Below are positions 53,806 to 64,000 of a stretch of 64,000 nt of DNA, piece by piece. The translations under genes and the position numbers were made by a program. The first letter of the stretch is position 1; the number at the start of each line of letters is the position of its first letter. The stretch is from Rhynchopus euleeides (Eukaryota > Euglenozoa > Diplonemea > Diplonemida > Diplonemidae), in the NCBI GenBank assembly GCA_963210315.1, contig OY723266.1:1116001-1180000 (forward strand), in the 5' to 3' direction. The notes beneath the pieces were generated by a model. The model saw nothing but the letters and a program-made list of their open reading frames with translations, had not been told where the DNA came from and ran no database searches.

Positions 53806-55830
53806 AGCGCTTGCCCTGCTTGCGTGACTTCCTTCTCCTGCAGCACGTCATGCGGCGTGTAGCCACGCCTGCCTGACACTGCAAGCGGCAGCGCCCTGAC
53901 ACGGCAATGCCCTGCTTTGCAAACCCACCACCCACTGCCCCATTGCTCGCTACTTTCATCGTCACCCTGTCTCCCTGCGCGGACACACGCACACCTGACC
54001 CCCCTCCCCCACCCGCTGTGCTGGGAGGGGAAGGTGCAGCCGGGAGCTTAGCTGAGGCGAGGGAGGTGAGGGAGAGGGGAGGTGGGCGCCATGGCATTCT
54101 TCTGGCTGCGCGTGGATCGCATCAAGGGCAGGTTGCTCGGCGCGATCTATGCCACTGCATGAAGATTCACGTGTGTGTGTGGGAGGGTGAGGGGAGGCGC
54201 CTCTCTTCCCCTCATTGTCGCTCCATCCCCCCGACCCCTGATCGCCCATCGGTGTGTATGTGGGAGGGGTGAGGGGGGGATTTCTTTTCCGAAAAGAAAA
54301 TCAGGGAGAAGCCGATCCGTGAAAATAAAGAAACAAAAAAAGAAACTGTTCTGGAAGAAATGGTTCTGCTTCATTCTTATTGTTGTTGTTTTGCAAAAAA
54401 AAGAGTCGTCGCTGTTCGTTTTCTTTTCTTTATTTTGGACGGTGTGTGTGTGTGTGGGAGTTTCTGGACCCGCCTGCTGCGGGGTTTTATTTATATTAGG
54501 TGACCTTTTCGCACTGTGCCAAGTTGCAACTGAGTATGTGAGGCAGCTCACCTTTTCTCACCTTTCTGCAGTTCTGAGCTAAGTCACCTATCGCCTCTCA
54601 TACCGAATGCGGTTCTGGTACTCTTCATTCGTCGAACAGTTGTCCGTGGGAGACCGAAGGTCGGGACGGTCGGACCTGCGGGAGTGAGTGGGGTGGGGTG
54701 GGGTGGGGACTGATGTGACGAACGATCAAGACAACAGAAACACTTTCTTGGGAAATTTGCTTGCAGCCCTTTTGATGGCCTCGAGGCGGGGGGTTGGATG
54801 GTCACCCTGCACTGCAATAGAAGGGCTGCTTCAAAATGGAAGAAGATTCAAGAAACACAGGCAACGCAGTTTGGCAGTGGTGCTGAACCTTCCTTCGTGG
54901 GGTTGGGGGTTCAGTGGTTGTGGTTGGCACATGACAGTATGTCCACTTGAAGCCGGAATACAAATCAAGCGATCTTGTCTTCCCCCCCCCCCCCCGCGCC
55001 ACGCCCCTGCCTTGCCTTTAAGACAAAACGCAGATTCTGGCTCTGTGGGGGTGGCAAGGCCAAAAAAAACAACCCCGTCCACCCCCCACCCGCCATGTTA
55101 TGTTTTTCATCCCAAACCAATCTTCCAAACCGATCCCCCCGCAGTGCCCTGGGGTGGTCCCTTCTTCCCTCCTCAAACTGGCGAAAGAATGCGGAGAGTG
55201 TACAAAACCTGCCTGCTGCCACCCGGCTCCCCCCACTCGATGTGACCCTTTCCTTCATCACATCGCGATGTCCCCGGGGATTCCGGCTTTGATTTCTGAT
55301 GGTTTTTTTTGGTAGTTTGCCGCATCTGATAGAACAGTGCGATTAATGCGCAGAAAGCCCAGAACCCAACGAGGGCCTTCATTCTGCCATACGCGGCACA
55401 TAGTGACACACCCGAGAATCCTTCTAGAGCTTACTGTCATATAATGGCAGGCAGCCTCCCATGCCTTCTATGTGGAAGCGAGGCATTGTTGACGCCAATC
55501 AACTTCGCATTCTCCTGCACCCTCATCTGCCAAAGTTATTTCTGCTGGGCACTAACAGAGAGGAGAACGTTGCCATGGATGCATCAGGAGGCTTTTCAGC
55601 GGGATGCATTGGGGTGTGTGTGTGTTGCCGTATTCGGAAGTATGGCGGGGCAGAACTGTTCTGGAATGGAGAATGGGGAAAAAAAAACTGGATGTTTTTT
55701 TTAGAGGTTTCCAACCAGGCCTGTGCCTAAGTCGGATGTAGATGTAAGGGTCGGCCTCAGGGAAAAAAAGTTCCCACTTTTTTCTTCCCATATTTTTGGT
55801 AGGGGTTTTTTTTGGGGGTTTTTAGGATTC
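53806..55830. other. Spacer, mostly low complexity
   Basis: Mixed C-runs, A-rich patches and a GT microsatellite (54441-54456). It contains one MITE (54497-54590). No gene was seen. Confidence 0.5.
54497..54590. repeat. ~94-bp hairpin MITE, second family, copy c
   Basis: Bounded by TAGGTGAC and GTCACCTA. The interior CACTGTGCCAAGTTGCAA, TATGTGAGGCAGCTCACC and TTCTGAGCTAAG matches 20484-20592 and 24424-24514. Confidence 0.65.
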
Positions 55831-55919
55831 TTTTTGGGGGGGGGGGGGATATGCCTGGCCTTTTTTGGGCACGCTCCGCACCCCCGCTGACGCGGGTGCT
55901 GTGCTGAGTGCCGTCCTGC

Positions 55920-56060
55920 AGCTGCTCGCGACCACGGTGCCCGTGGCCGCGGGTGGCTGTTTGGGCACTTCCAAGTTATTGTACAGCCTCCGTGAATAAT
56001 CGGAGGCTGTGCAAGAACTCGGAAGTGACGACGAAGACGAGGCCACGGGCGACCTCCCAC
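55920..56060. repeat. Large imperfect hairpin
   Basis: CACTTCCAAGTTATTGTACA then GCCTCCG, loop TGAATAAT, and CGGAGGCTGTGCAAGAACTC then GGAAGTG. Pairing continues imperfectly outward (CGTGGCCGCGGG against GAGGCCACGGGCG). It abuts the first of two 65-bp GC-rich repeats. Confidence 0.65.
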
Positions 56061-56099
56061 GGGATGGCATCGACCAGAGGCTTGCTCTCGAGCTCAAAC

Positions 56100-56166
56100 C
56101 AACAGATGTTCACTACCGTGGCCTCCGGCGGCTGGGGGGCTCCGCCCCCCAGACCCCCCTGTGGCG
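56100..56166. repeat. 65-bp GC-rich hairpin repeat, copy 2
   Basis: GATGTTCACTACCGTGGCCT, CCGGCGG, then the CTGGGGGGCTCCGCCCCCCAG stem-loop and ACCCCCCTGTGGC. Confidence 0.8.
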
Positions 56167-56257
56167 TGTCTTTGCGCGACAATTAATCGTCCCCCCATGC
56201 GACATGTGCTATCTGTCAGTTGTGTTGTACTTGAGCGTATGCGACTATGGAGCCAGG

Positions 56258-56327
56258 CCAACGGACGTTCGCTACCGTGGCCTCCGGCGGCTGGGGGGCT
56301 CCGCCCCCCAGACCCCCCTGTGGCTTG
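56258..56327. repeat. 65-bp GC-rich hairpin repeat, copy 3
   Basis: GACGTTCGCTACCGTGGCCT followed by the same stem-loop and ACCCCCCTGTGGC; direct orientation relative to copy 2, 158 bases away. Confidence 0.8.
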
Positions 56328-56539
56328 TGACTGGTCTTGGAGCCAATTCCTTGCGCGTACGGGGCTGTGGCATATCGGTCCAGCACCCTCGCGGGAGGCT
56401 CCCATATCAGGCGAGATCCTGTAAAACAAAACGCAAAAAAAGGAGACCCCCAGCCCAGCTGTGAATTGGTTGTGTGCAAATGCAGCAAAAGAACGTGTTT
56501 TCGCGCTGAATTCCCGTGTTCTGGGCTAAAAAAAGGGAC

Positions 56540-57725
56540 CAGCGCCGAAGGAAAAAAAGTGGGAAAAAAGTTGGGTGTAATGGTGTTGCTGAAAGGCCCA
56601 AATTGCGTAGTTCGTGCGTAGTTTTGCGTAGTTTGTGCGTACATTGTGCATAAGCAATAATGCCACTTTTTTATTCTCTCCAGTGGGAAAAACGCTACCT
56701 CCAATACAGAGCCCAGACTGCACCAACACTACCACCGGCCTCGTCCCAGACCTTGTGGTGCCCATTTCCTGATGTAGGGGCCCTCCACGTATCCCAAATA
56801 TCCACCCAGGCCCTCTGGTTTGCAGGAAGTCACTCTTCTGACTGCTGCGGAAGGACCTGTCTCTGGAGGCCTTAGGACCTGGCTCGAGACTCACCAAACT
56901 AGGTTGTCCTAAGTCTCGAACCTCGGAAGACACGTCAGTCAGCCCTCGCCCAGCTGCAGCGTTTGTTTGTCTGTACCTGGGACCAACAGATGACAACGCA
57001 CCCTCAAGACAAGCCATAGCTCACTTGACATTGGCTGAAGGCTAATGACACTGCTTGCGAAACCCCTTATCACGACAGAGCCGAGACTGTGCCAAAACGC
57101 CCCCGAAAGGGGCCCCCTACTCGGGTGTTGTAAAACCCCGTTCCTTTGACTATTTGGAATCTGTGCGGATCGTAGTGGGGTCATTTCTGTGGTCGAGCTG
57201 TCAAGCTTCGTCCGCGAAACGTGGGTCTGGTTCAGGGGCTGGTCATAGGATGTGACTGAGAGGCAACCACAACAGCCCACCCAGCGGGACCCCCTCCTCG
57301 GGTATTCCAAAAACCCGTTATTTGGAACGTTTGGGATCTGTGCGGATCGCAGTGGGGTCGTTTTGGCCATGGGGTGTCCATTTACACCTCTTACTGGGAA
57401 CACCAATTGGGTGAAACCACCCCCCCCTCATACCCTCATACCCCCCCCGAGTACTCGGGGGGTAGGGGGGCCTGTAGAGGGCACACATTGTGATTTTTCG
57501 GCAAACAAACCTGTTTCTTTGCACGATACGGGTGATTCAGAGTGGTCCCTGACTGGGATTCGAAAATTTTCGGCATTTTTTCAGCCTTTTTGAGCTAATT
57601 ACTGGTCCCGCCCCAGTACAAAATAAAAAAGTGACATTACGAGGCCATATTGCGTAGTTCGTGCGTACTTGTGCGTAGTTCGTGCGCACATCATGCGAAG
57701 CACTTTCAGCAACACCATGTAAACT
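56540..57725. repeat. Imperfect inverted-repeat element with TGCGTAGTTCGTGCG arrays
   Basis: GGTGTTGCTGAAAG at 56582 is inverted as CTTTCAGCAACACC near 57702. Next to each lie tandem variants of TGCGTAGTT(C/T)GTGCGTA (56606-56650 and 57648-57690). Between them are two units of the CTGTGCGGATCGTAGTGGGG family (57130-57370). Boundaries are not resolved and no gene was seen. Confidence 0.45.
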
Positions 57726-59580
57726 CTCATTTTTGACGATTTTTGGCCATATTTAGGCACAGGCCTGTTTCCAACACCCCTCTCCGTTTTCATTACTGTT
57801 CTCTTCCAGAAACAGAATGGGCAAACCACATCACTTCTGAGGGAAAGCAAAGCAGGGTCCACGGCTGCCAAGTCCACGCAAAAGACAATACCCCCCCCCT
57901 TCCCAAAACAGTCCTGGAACTGGAAAAAAATGGAACAGACGGCGTTTGAGACGGAACTTGGAATAATAATAATCTCTTCCACTGTATTTCCGAATGCGGT
58001 CTGTACGGCACTGTCCGACTCTTTCGAGTGGCACCGGTATCTCACCGTGCCTCTCTGTGTCTGCAGTGGAAGATCAGACTGACCATCAGCCAAACCCAAC
58101 CTTGTGCCGGAGCCCTAACACCCAGGGGAGTGGAGTCGATGCGAGGAACGTGCATCCCCTCCTGGCTGGGGGGGGGGGGGCAGGGGTGTCTGCGCCTTGC
58201 CATGCGAGCCCCGAACGCAAAAGAACACTCACAAATTGAACTGAACGAATCAAATCCCACAGGGATCGGTGTGGCGGCATGTGGCAAAAATCAATCAAAA
58301 CCCCCCCCCCTCCCCCCATAGCACTCACGCGGGTGCGCCCCCCCTCCTGCTGCACCCTCCCAGGGGAACCAGCAAGAATGAGTTGCGGCTCAGCTGTGCG
58401 AGTCAGCCAGTGCCTGGGGGTGGTATCGGCGGTTTGCAGCTGTGGAGAAGAAAAGTCCAAATCGGCGTGGATTCTCCCCCGAGAGCCTGACGGCCCCGCC
58501 TCTGTCACAGCCAGGCCTCTGAGACTGAGACAGAGAGAGAGAGAGAGAGAAGTGGTGCGAGTATTTTCGTTCCGGGGGATATCCACACTTAAAGCATACG
58601 GGAGAAAGAGATACAGAGATCCAGAGGGGAATGCCACCCTCTGCCACTCCCTCCCCTCCTCCCAGCTCCCCCCGGCACCTCCTGTGTTGCGCAGTGTGTG
58701 GTTGCTGTGGCGCGCAGCACAGCTTCTCCTTGCAACGCCTCGCGATTGCCCCAAGAAAAGAGGACCATTCTTCACTCTAAGGGTCAGGAGACTCACACTT
58801 TAAGCACCCAGACTGGGAGGGGGGGAGAGGGGAGGGGGAGGCGCTGACCATCTGTCATGATTGTTTTACTAGAGAATTAAGCCCCCCCACTGCAACCACC
58901 ATACATGCTGCATGCCCGGTCACACCACAGGCCGAAATTTTGCCTCTCACAATGTCCCCCAAGCCTTGTCTGGGGGAGAGGGGGGAGGGGGAAGTTGTTT
59001 GAGTTTCACGCCTTTGCCATTTCATGTTTCTTCTGCATCACTCCCTCTCCCTGAAGGGAGACAAAGTGGGGCGTTGGGAGATCCCAGCTTCATCAGGTTG
59101 ACAGACGAACATTACGGAGCACCCGCGTCCGATGTGTAATTGGCGGTGTGTGGTGTGGGCACCTCCTCTTCCATGAAGGGCTGACCTGCGCTGCCCCGCC
59201 CGGCATTCACGGCAGAAGGGGCTCTTGGCTGGATTTTCCTTTGATTCTCAGCATTTCACTTTCCCCGAAGTGCCGAAATGGCTGCCCTCCCCCCCCTCCT
59301 CACAGACACAACAGGGTGAAGGGAATTCCCTCTCGATTTCTACTTCACGACCCACCCAGCCACCCCCCGCCCCCCCTCCCCTCACAGACGCTCCACTCAG
59401 GGCCTCCAGGCACCCCCTGCCGCCAAACCTGACACGGTATCTTCTTTGGCACCATAGAGCTCTAGCGCTAGCGGGGGAGGGGGGGGGGGGCGCCATCTTC
59501 CCCCCCCCCCCTCTCCCGCCCACCTCCTTGGATTCTGCAACGTTCTCGTCTCCAGTCGTCCAAGAAGGCATCCTTCCAAT
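57726..59580. other. Spacer without recognised gene
   Basis: Open frames on both strands are short or compositional. G- and C-runs, GA microsatellite 58530-58548. Nothing further can be supported. Confidence 0.5.
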
Positions 59581-60041
59581 CACCACGGACTAGTCGCCCG
59601 GACGACTAGTCGGGACGACGGGTGAAATGACGACGGGTGAAACGACGGGTGGCACCCGTCGACTCGACGGGTGGACCTGTCGAGTCGACGGGTGCCACCC
59701 GTCGGCACGACGGGTGAACCTGCTGAAACGACGGGTGTTCCAGCCATTTCCTGTTGATATGGGCCAATTTCCATTGAAAACTAGGGGAGTACCTTGCATG
59801 GCATCAGGTTATTTTTCACGCCGAGCTATCTTCCCTGCACAGACCCACCCCCCATTACTTTCCATTTACAATTCCTAGTTGGTGAAGGGGCTGCCCACCG
59901 GTGGACCACCAGGAGGGGGGTGAGCCATCCAGGTGGGCAGGGGGCCTGGTAAAACAACTCCCTCCCACGACGTCACTCCGCTCTCGAGGACAAACAAAAT
60001 CACCTACGTACCTGAACTGCCAAACACCCCCCCCCCCTCAC

Positions 60042-61121
60042 TTACGGGTGCGCGGATCTCATGTGCTCGTCGCGCTTTACAGTGGTTTTAAAGAGCTCGA
60101 AACAAACACAGCAACGCTTTTGTGTCAGCACGCGCGAATGGTGACTGAGGTAGTGCTGGCTCAGTCCCTTCGATTTTGCCCGTTTGCCGCACTCCTGGCA
60201 TGTGACAGTGCAGGTCTGACACGGCGCGTTGTTTTGTGGCCGATGTGCAGCATCATAATGCGCAAACAGTGCTTCTCTCGTGTGGACAACTTTGGAGCAC
60301 ACAATGCAGATATGCTGCTGCACAGGCACTGTACCGGATGGTGTTGGTTCTGGCACTTCTGGCACATCCTCGCTGTTGCCCCAGGATTTGGACTTGCAGA
60401 TGCATGCGAGCAGCGTTGCCTTTGGAGTGGTGTTTTCCGGGTCGCCCAGAAATTGTTGGCCCCATCGCCCCCTTTTTGTGACGTGAGATCCAAGGCTGAG
60501 GGACTCGAGTCTCCGCTGCAGTGCTGCCGTTGCTCCCTTCCAACAAGCGTTCCTCGCAGTGACACAGCAGCAAAGCTTTATCGCGCCGAACTTCAGGAGG
60601 GTCGGGGTGCTCGGTTGGTCCAGCAGGCCGCACCCCTTGCCTTTGGTCCTCTGCATTTCGAAGAGCAGCAGGTCCCGTTCGGCGGTCTGCTGCGATGTCA
60701 CCCTCAGGGCATGGCGTTTGGGGACGCCATTCCCCCTCTCCAGTTCCTCGTCACTCAGGGCGAGGGGGTGTGCATCTTCTGGATCAAACCAGTGGCTCAT
60801 CGAATGGATATATGTAACACCACGCCCCTCGGATGTTCTCCCAGGTGACACCCACTCCAGGACAAACACAAGGATGTGCATTGCGATGAGCGAGAAGATG
60901 AACTCTTTCGCGCACTTTCCCTCCTGGTGGTACTTGATGGGGATGTCGTTGTAGCGGAAATGCACAAGCATTTCCATTGCAATACAGAGTAGATGCTGCA
61001 CCCCCTTCGTCTTGGTAATGGTGAGTAAGCGACTCAGAACATCTCTGGCCTGGTTTCCCGTCATGTTGGAACACGTTGAGCTGCCAAGGACAGCCTTCTG
61101 CACGGCAGGTCCATCAGGCAA
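60042..61121 (-). CDS. C2H2 zinc-finger protein of the transposon, C-terminal part
   Basis: An open frame of ~359 residues; its upstream limit is not a real start (the first codon is TTG, and coding-like sequence extends to about 61165, at a seven-C run). The first half is helical and hydrophobic in places (FIFSLIAMHILVFVLEWV). The last ~100 residues hold three C2H2 fingers: HICIVCSKVVHTREALFAHY, VTCQECGKRAKSKGLSQHY and KRCCVCFELFKTTVKRDEHM, each followed by the second histidine. Such fingers could bind the TIR arrays. No DDE, tyrosine-recombinase or RT motif was recognised. Function is an inference from its position between the TIRs. Confidence 0.6.
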   Translation of the reverse strand: MPDGPAVQKAVLGSSTCSNMTGNQARDVLSRLLTITKTKGVQHLLCIAMEMLVHFRYNDIPIKYHQEGKCAKEFIFSLIAMHILVFVLEWVSPGRTSEGRGVTYIHSMSHWFDPEDAHPLALSDEELERGNGVPKRHALRVTSQQTAERDLLLFEMQRTKGKGCGLLDQPSTPTLLKFGAIKLCCCVTARNACWKGATAALQRRLESLSLGSHVTKRGRWGQQFLGDPENTTPKATLLACICKSKSWGNSEDVPEVPEPTPSGTVPVQQHICIVCSKVVHTREALFAHYDAAHRPQNNAPCQTCTVTCQECGKRAKSKGLSQHYLSHHSRVLTQKRCCVCFELFKTTVKRDEHMRSAHP

Positions 61122-61333
61122 GATCTCTGCGAGTATTGCGATGAACCCGTTTATGTCGTGCAGGGGGGGGTGACCCCTGCGTACAGGCTCTCAAACCCAG
61201 CACGTTCTGTACTCATCCTTCTGCTTATCGGCAACTGTCACCAACCGTGTTGCGAAGGCACCGTCGAAAATGCCTACGGCCAGCCTGCTCTGCTGGGTCT
61301 TCTGTGCCTGTTTCTTCTCCGCCTCGTACAGCT

Positions 61334-61735
61334 TCACCATAGCTGCAGTGCCGCGGGGCAGGCGTCGGCCATCTCCTTGAGCCCTGTCGGGTTGTCCTTC
61401 CCGTTGCTCTTCCGGAGGCCCAACCCGACAAACTCGATGTCTGACCCGCTATTGACACGGGCAGCGTACATCGTGCGACCATCCTTCGCGGTCGACTTGC
61501 TGATCACCCCACCCCCCACCTTCTCATACTTTTTGTACAGGGCAAGACTGATGATGGGATCAGTCGACTTGATGGTAGTATCCGTCAGCTTGCCGAGAAG
61601 CTGCTTCAGGGCCATGTGGCTCAACCCATCAGCATCACGCTCGACAACATACGTGTTGATCCAAGCACGTACAAACACCGTCATGTCCACAGCGCTGGCG
61701 AGGGCCTGCGCTGCAGTACGCTTTGCCGCTGGCAT
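61334..61735 (-). CDS. First open frame of the zinc-finger transposon, unrecognised
   Basis: 133 residues from an ATG at 61735 (MPAAKRTAAQALASAVDM). It is protein-like throughout (VFVRAWINTYVVERDADGLS, IISLALYKKYEKVGGGV, GSDIEFVGLGLRKSNGK). It stops at 61334, but a coherent sequence continues in another frame (KLYEAEKKQAQK...), so the real product probably runs on into the zinc-finger frame by splicing or, in an intact copy, without a frame break. This would be the N-terminus of the element's protein. Confidence 0.55.
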   Translation of the reverse strand: MPAAKRTAAQALASAVDMTVFVRAWINTYVVERDADGLSHMALKQLLGKLTDTTIKSTDPIISLALYKKYEKVGGGVISKSTAKDGRTMYAARVNSGSDIEFVGLGLRKSNGKDNPTGLKEMADACPAALQLW

Positions 61736-62339
61736 TGATTGGTGTGGCTCGTCTGGGTGGCCTGGGTGGTGATGATGGTATCTTGGGGTATCTTGGCCTG
61801 GGTGATGATGAGGGTACGGTATCTTGGAGACTGCCTTGTGGGTTGTGCAAGGGTTGGGGGCTGGGGCGAAAATTTGCCTGGCAGAAAAGTGATCAGCTTC
61901 ATGAAGTAGGTTGCTCCGTCAAACTGACACAGTTTGTCAGAGTCAAGATCCCTCGAACAATGAAAATCCACGAGAACAGCCGTCGCACATGCACTTGAGG
62001 CCCATCACCAACTAGGAATTGTAAATGGAAAGTAATGGGGGGTGGGTCTGTGCAGGGAAGATAGCTCGGCGTGAAAAATAACCTGATGCCATGCAAGGTA
62101 CTCCCCTAGTTTTCAATGGAAATTGGCCCATATCAACAGGAAATGGCTGGAACACCCGTCGTTTCAGCAGGTTCACCCGTCGTGCCGACGGGTGGCACCC
62201 GTCGACTCGACGGGTCCACCCGTCGAGTCGACGGGTGCCGCCTGTCGAGTTTTCACCCGTCGTCCCGACTAGTCGACCCCACCCGTCACTGCCCGACTAG
62301 TCCGTGGTGTAAGAGCCAGCCAGCCCCCCCCCCCCCCCC

Positions 62340-63885
62340 TAGGGGATCCGACTCCCTGTTGTAACCAACAGAACCCTGTGTCCGAAAAATGATTTTTGGT
62401 ATATTTGGGCATCTACATGGCACCCCCGGGTGAAAAACCCCCCATAAATGTATTCCCACACACCTGCGACCCCAAAACTGACCGAAAACTCGCCCTACAG
62501 CCCGAAAAATGCGGAAAAATGGGTGAAAAAGTGGGTTTTCCGCCTATTTCGCCATTTCAGGCAAAATGGCCATTTTTCGGGTTGTAGGGCCAAAAAATCG
62601 ACGTCCTGGACCCACCTATAGCATACCTAGGGCCCAAAAATGGTTTCTGGGCCATTTCCAACCTATTCCGGGCACTTTTACCACATTTTTGGTGATTTTT
62701 TCGCTATTTTTGTGCTCAAAAACGTCGTTGGATGCTTGGACCCTCCTTGGACCCACTTTCAACCAGGTTCCAGACCCATATTTGGTCAAATATTGGTGAA
62801 AACCGCCGAAAAAGCACCCCGGGAGGTCCAATAATGCCGAACTTCCACCACAAAACTCACCCCAAAGCCCGAAAAATGCGAAAAAATAGGGGTTTTCACC
62901 TATTTCGGCATTCCAGGCAAATGGCCATATTTCGGGAAAATCACACCAAAAAAGCGAAAAGGTCGACCATCTGGACCCACCTATAGCACAACTGGGGCCC
63001 AAAAATGGCTTTTGGGCCATTTCGAACCTGTTTCGGGCACTTTCATCGCATTTTTGGTGATTTGTGGGTGCTTTTTTTGCTATTTTTGTGCCTGAACACG
63101 TCGCTGGACCAACGTGGACCCTCGTTGGACCCACTTCGCACCAGGTTCCAGAGCTATATTTTGGTCAAATATTGGGTGAAAACCACCGAAGAAGCACCCT
63201 GGGAGGTCCAATAGTGCCAACTTCCCACCACAATGCTCAAATATTGTGCAGGAACCCATTTTAAAATCACGCAGTTTTTCAAAGGGCGGTGTGGGCAGCA
63301 CTCCTTTTGAAAAACTGCATGATTTTGAAATGGGTTCCTGCGGAATTTACGAGCATTGTGGTGCAGTTGTGGTGGAAGTTTGGCATTATTGGACCTCCCA
63401 GGGTGCTTTTTCGGGGTTTTTCACCCATTATTTGACCAATATGTGGGCCCAGAATATTGTGCGAAGTGGGTCCAAGGAGGGTCCAAGCATGGTCCAAGGA
63501 CGTTTTTGGGCATAAAAATACCAAAAAACCGACCAAAACAACGGCAAAAGAGTCAAAACCAGGTTCGAATTGACTCAAAAACCATTTTTGGACCCGAGTG
63601 GTGCTATGGGAGGGTCTACGATGTCGATTTCGGGTAATTTTTTCGGGTTTTTTGTTGAAAATTGCCAAAATGGCCAAAATGGCCAAAACCCACTTTTTCA
63701 CCATGTATTTCGCATTTTTCGGGCACTGGGGTGGGTCTTTCGTCAGTTTTGGGGCCACATGTGTCTGGGAACACATTTTTGGGGGGTTTTCCACCCCGGT
63801 GTGTGGGGTAGATGCCCAAATATGCCAAAAATGATTTTTTCGGACACTTTTTTGTGAGGACTCGGATCCCCTACCCCCCCCCCCC
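62340..63885. repeat. 1.5-kb foldback (giant palindrome) of ~370-bp units
   Basis: TAGGGGATCCGA at the left is inverted at the right (TCGGATCCCCTA, near 63885), followed inward by GTGTCCGAAAAA and long matching arms (e.g. AAAATGGGTGAAAAAGTGGG versus CCCACTTTTTCACCATG). Within the left arm a ~370-bp unit repeats (GGGCCATTTCCAACCTATTC then TTTGGTGATTTTT and TTGGACC(C)). A local stem centred near 63290 (CATTTTAAAATCACGCAGTTTTTCAAA-like) closes the fold. A+T-richer than the genes. No gene was seen. Confidence 0.7.
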
Positions 63886-64000
63886 CTTGGAGCTTGGGGC
63901 TTACAATCAATTCTACATTCTACTCTTTACCCCCCCCCCCTTGGAGAGCCTCCAGGGGGCCAGTGGGCAGTGCCCCGCTCGGCATCTAGCCCCTCAGTCC
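63886..64000. other. C-rich tail of the window
   Basis: Two C-runs each followed by CTTGGAG. Nothing else is recognised before the window edge. Confidence 0.4.

Larger units (their letters stand above)
59581..62309. mobile_element. 2.7-kb transposon with 304-bp TIRs and a zinc-finger gene
   Basis: Left arm 59581-59884 and right arm 62006-62309 are inverted copies. The ends read CACCACGGACTAGTCG. The inner ~220 bases are nearly identical; the outer ~80 bases differ by rearranged copies of GACGGGTG and of the palindromic ACCCGTCGACTCGACGGGT. The central 2.1 kb carries a minus-strand gene in at least two frames (61735-61334 and 61121-60042), ending in three C2H2 zinc fingers. No clear target duplication. 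Transposase family unknown. Confidence 0.8.

Noticed and set aside
59901-60848. 315-residue + strand frame across the zinc-finger transposon gene
   Set aside because: It is antisense to clear C2H2 fingers; their Cys and His spacing is on the minus strand.

Overview
The window is nuclear DNA of a euglenozoan protist, most likely a diplonemid or euglenid. The decisive gene is a paraflagellar rod protein (PFR-C/PFR2 type, 43128-45856), a family known only from Euglenozoa. It is cut by four GT-AG introns, which argues against a kinetoplastid. The first ATG of most genes lies a short way downstream of an AG (often a pyrimidine-AG), consistent with spliced-leader trans-splicing. All nine host genes I can support lie on the + strand, as expected for the unidirectional gene clusters of this group. 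Coding DNA is very GC-rich. Spacers are full of C/G homopolymers and microsatellites.

Host genes in order: LRR receptor-like surface protein (39-3368); unrecognised zinc-motif/disordered protein (4784-6598); ten-helix drug/metabolite-type transporter (17099-18232); TPR protein (21722-23665); probable proteasome-assembly chaperone 3 (24169-24981, one intron); EDEM-type GH47 alpha-mannosidase with a PA domain (30740-35284, four predicted exons); PFR2 (43128-45856, five exons); two-RRM nucleolar-type RNA-binding protein (47988-48971); large disordered protein with a Cys motif and a polyglutamate tract (50148-53805, two exons). The genes do not form one pathway; ER quality control (EDEM), the proteasome (PSMG3) and the flagellum (PFR) are represented.

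The rest is dominated by DNA-transposon-like elements with terminal inverted repeats (TIRs). (1) Two copies of a CACGG-ended element (6731-9486 and 36965-39292), each with a 6-bp target duplication; the first carries a PhoD-like phosphatase fragment absent from the second. (2) A 2.3-kb element with ~0.4-kb TIRs built on CCTGGTCATGACCAGG palindromes (11856-14173). (3) A 345-bp TA-flanked element (10616-10960) whose empty site survives in neighbouring tandem repeats. (4) A ~7.4-kb composite element (about 35360-42773) that contains the second CACGG copy. (5) A 2.7-kb element with 304-bp TIRs encoding a C2H2 zinc-finger protein (59581-62309). (6) Several smaller inverted-repeat elements, ~110-bp hairpin MITEs, a 65-bp GC-rich hairpin repeat, and a decayed reverse-transcriptase remnant on the minus strand (about 27200-29650).

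Exon limits and splice sites were read by eye from frame continuity and GT/AG signals. Family assignments rest on recognised motifs, not on database searches.
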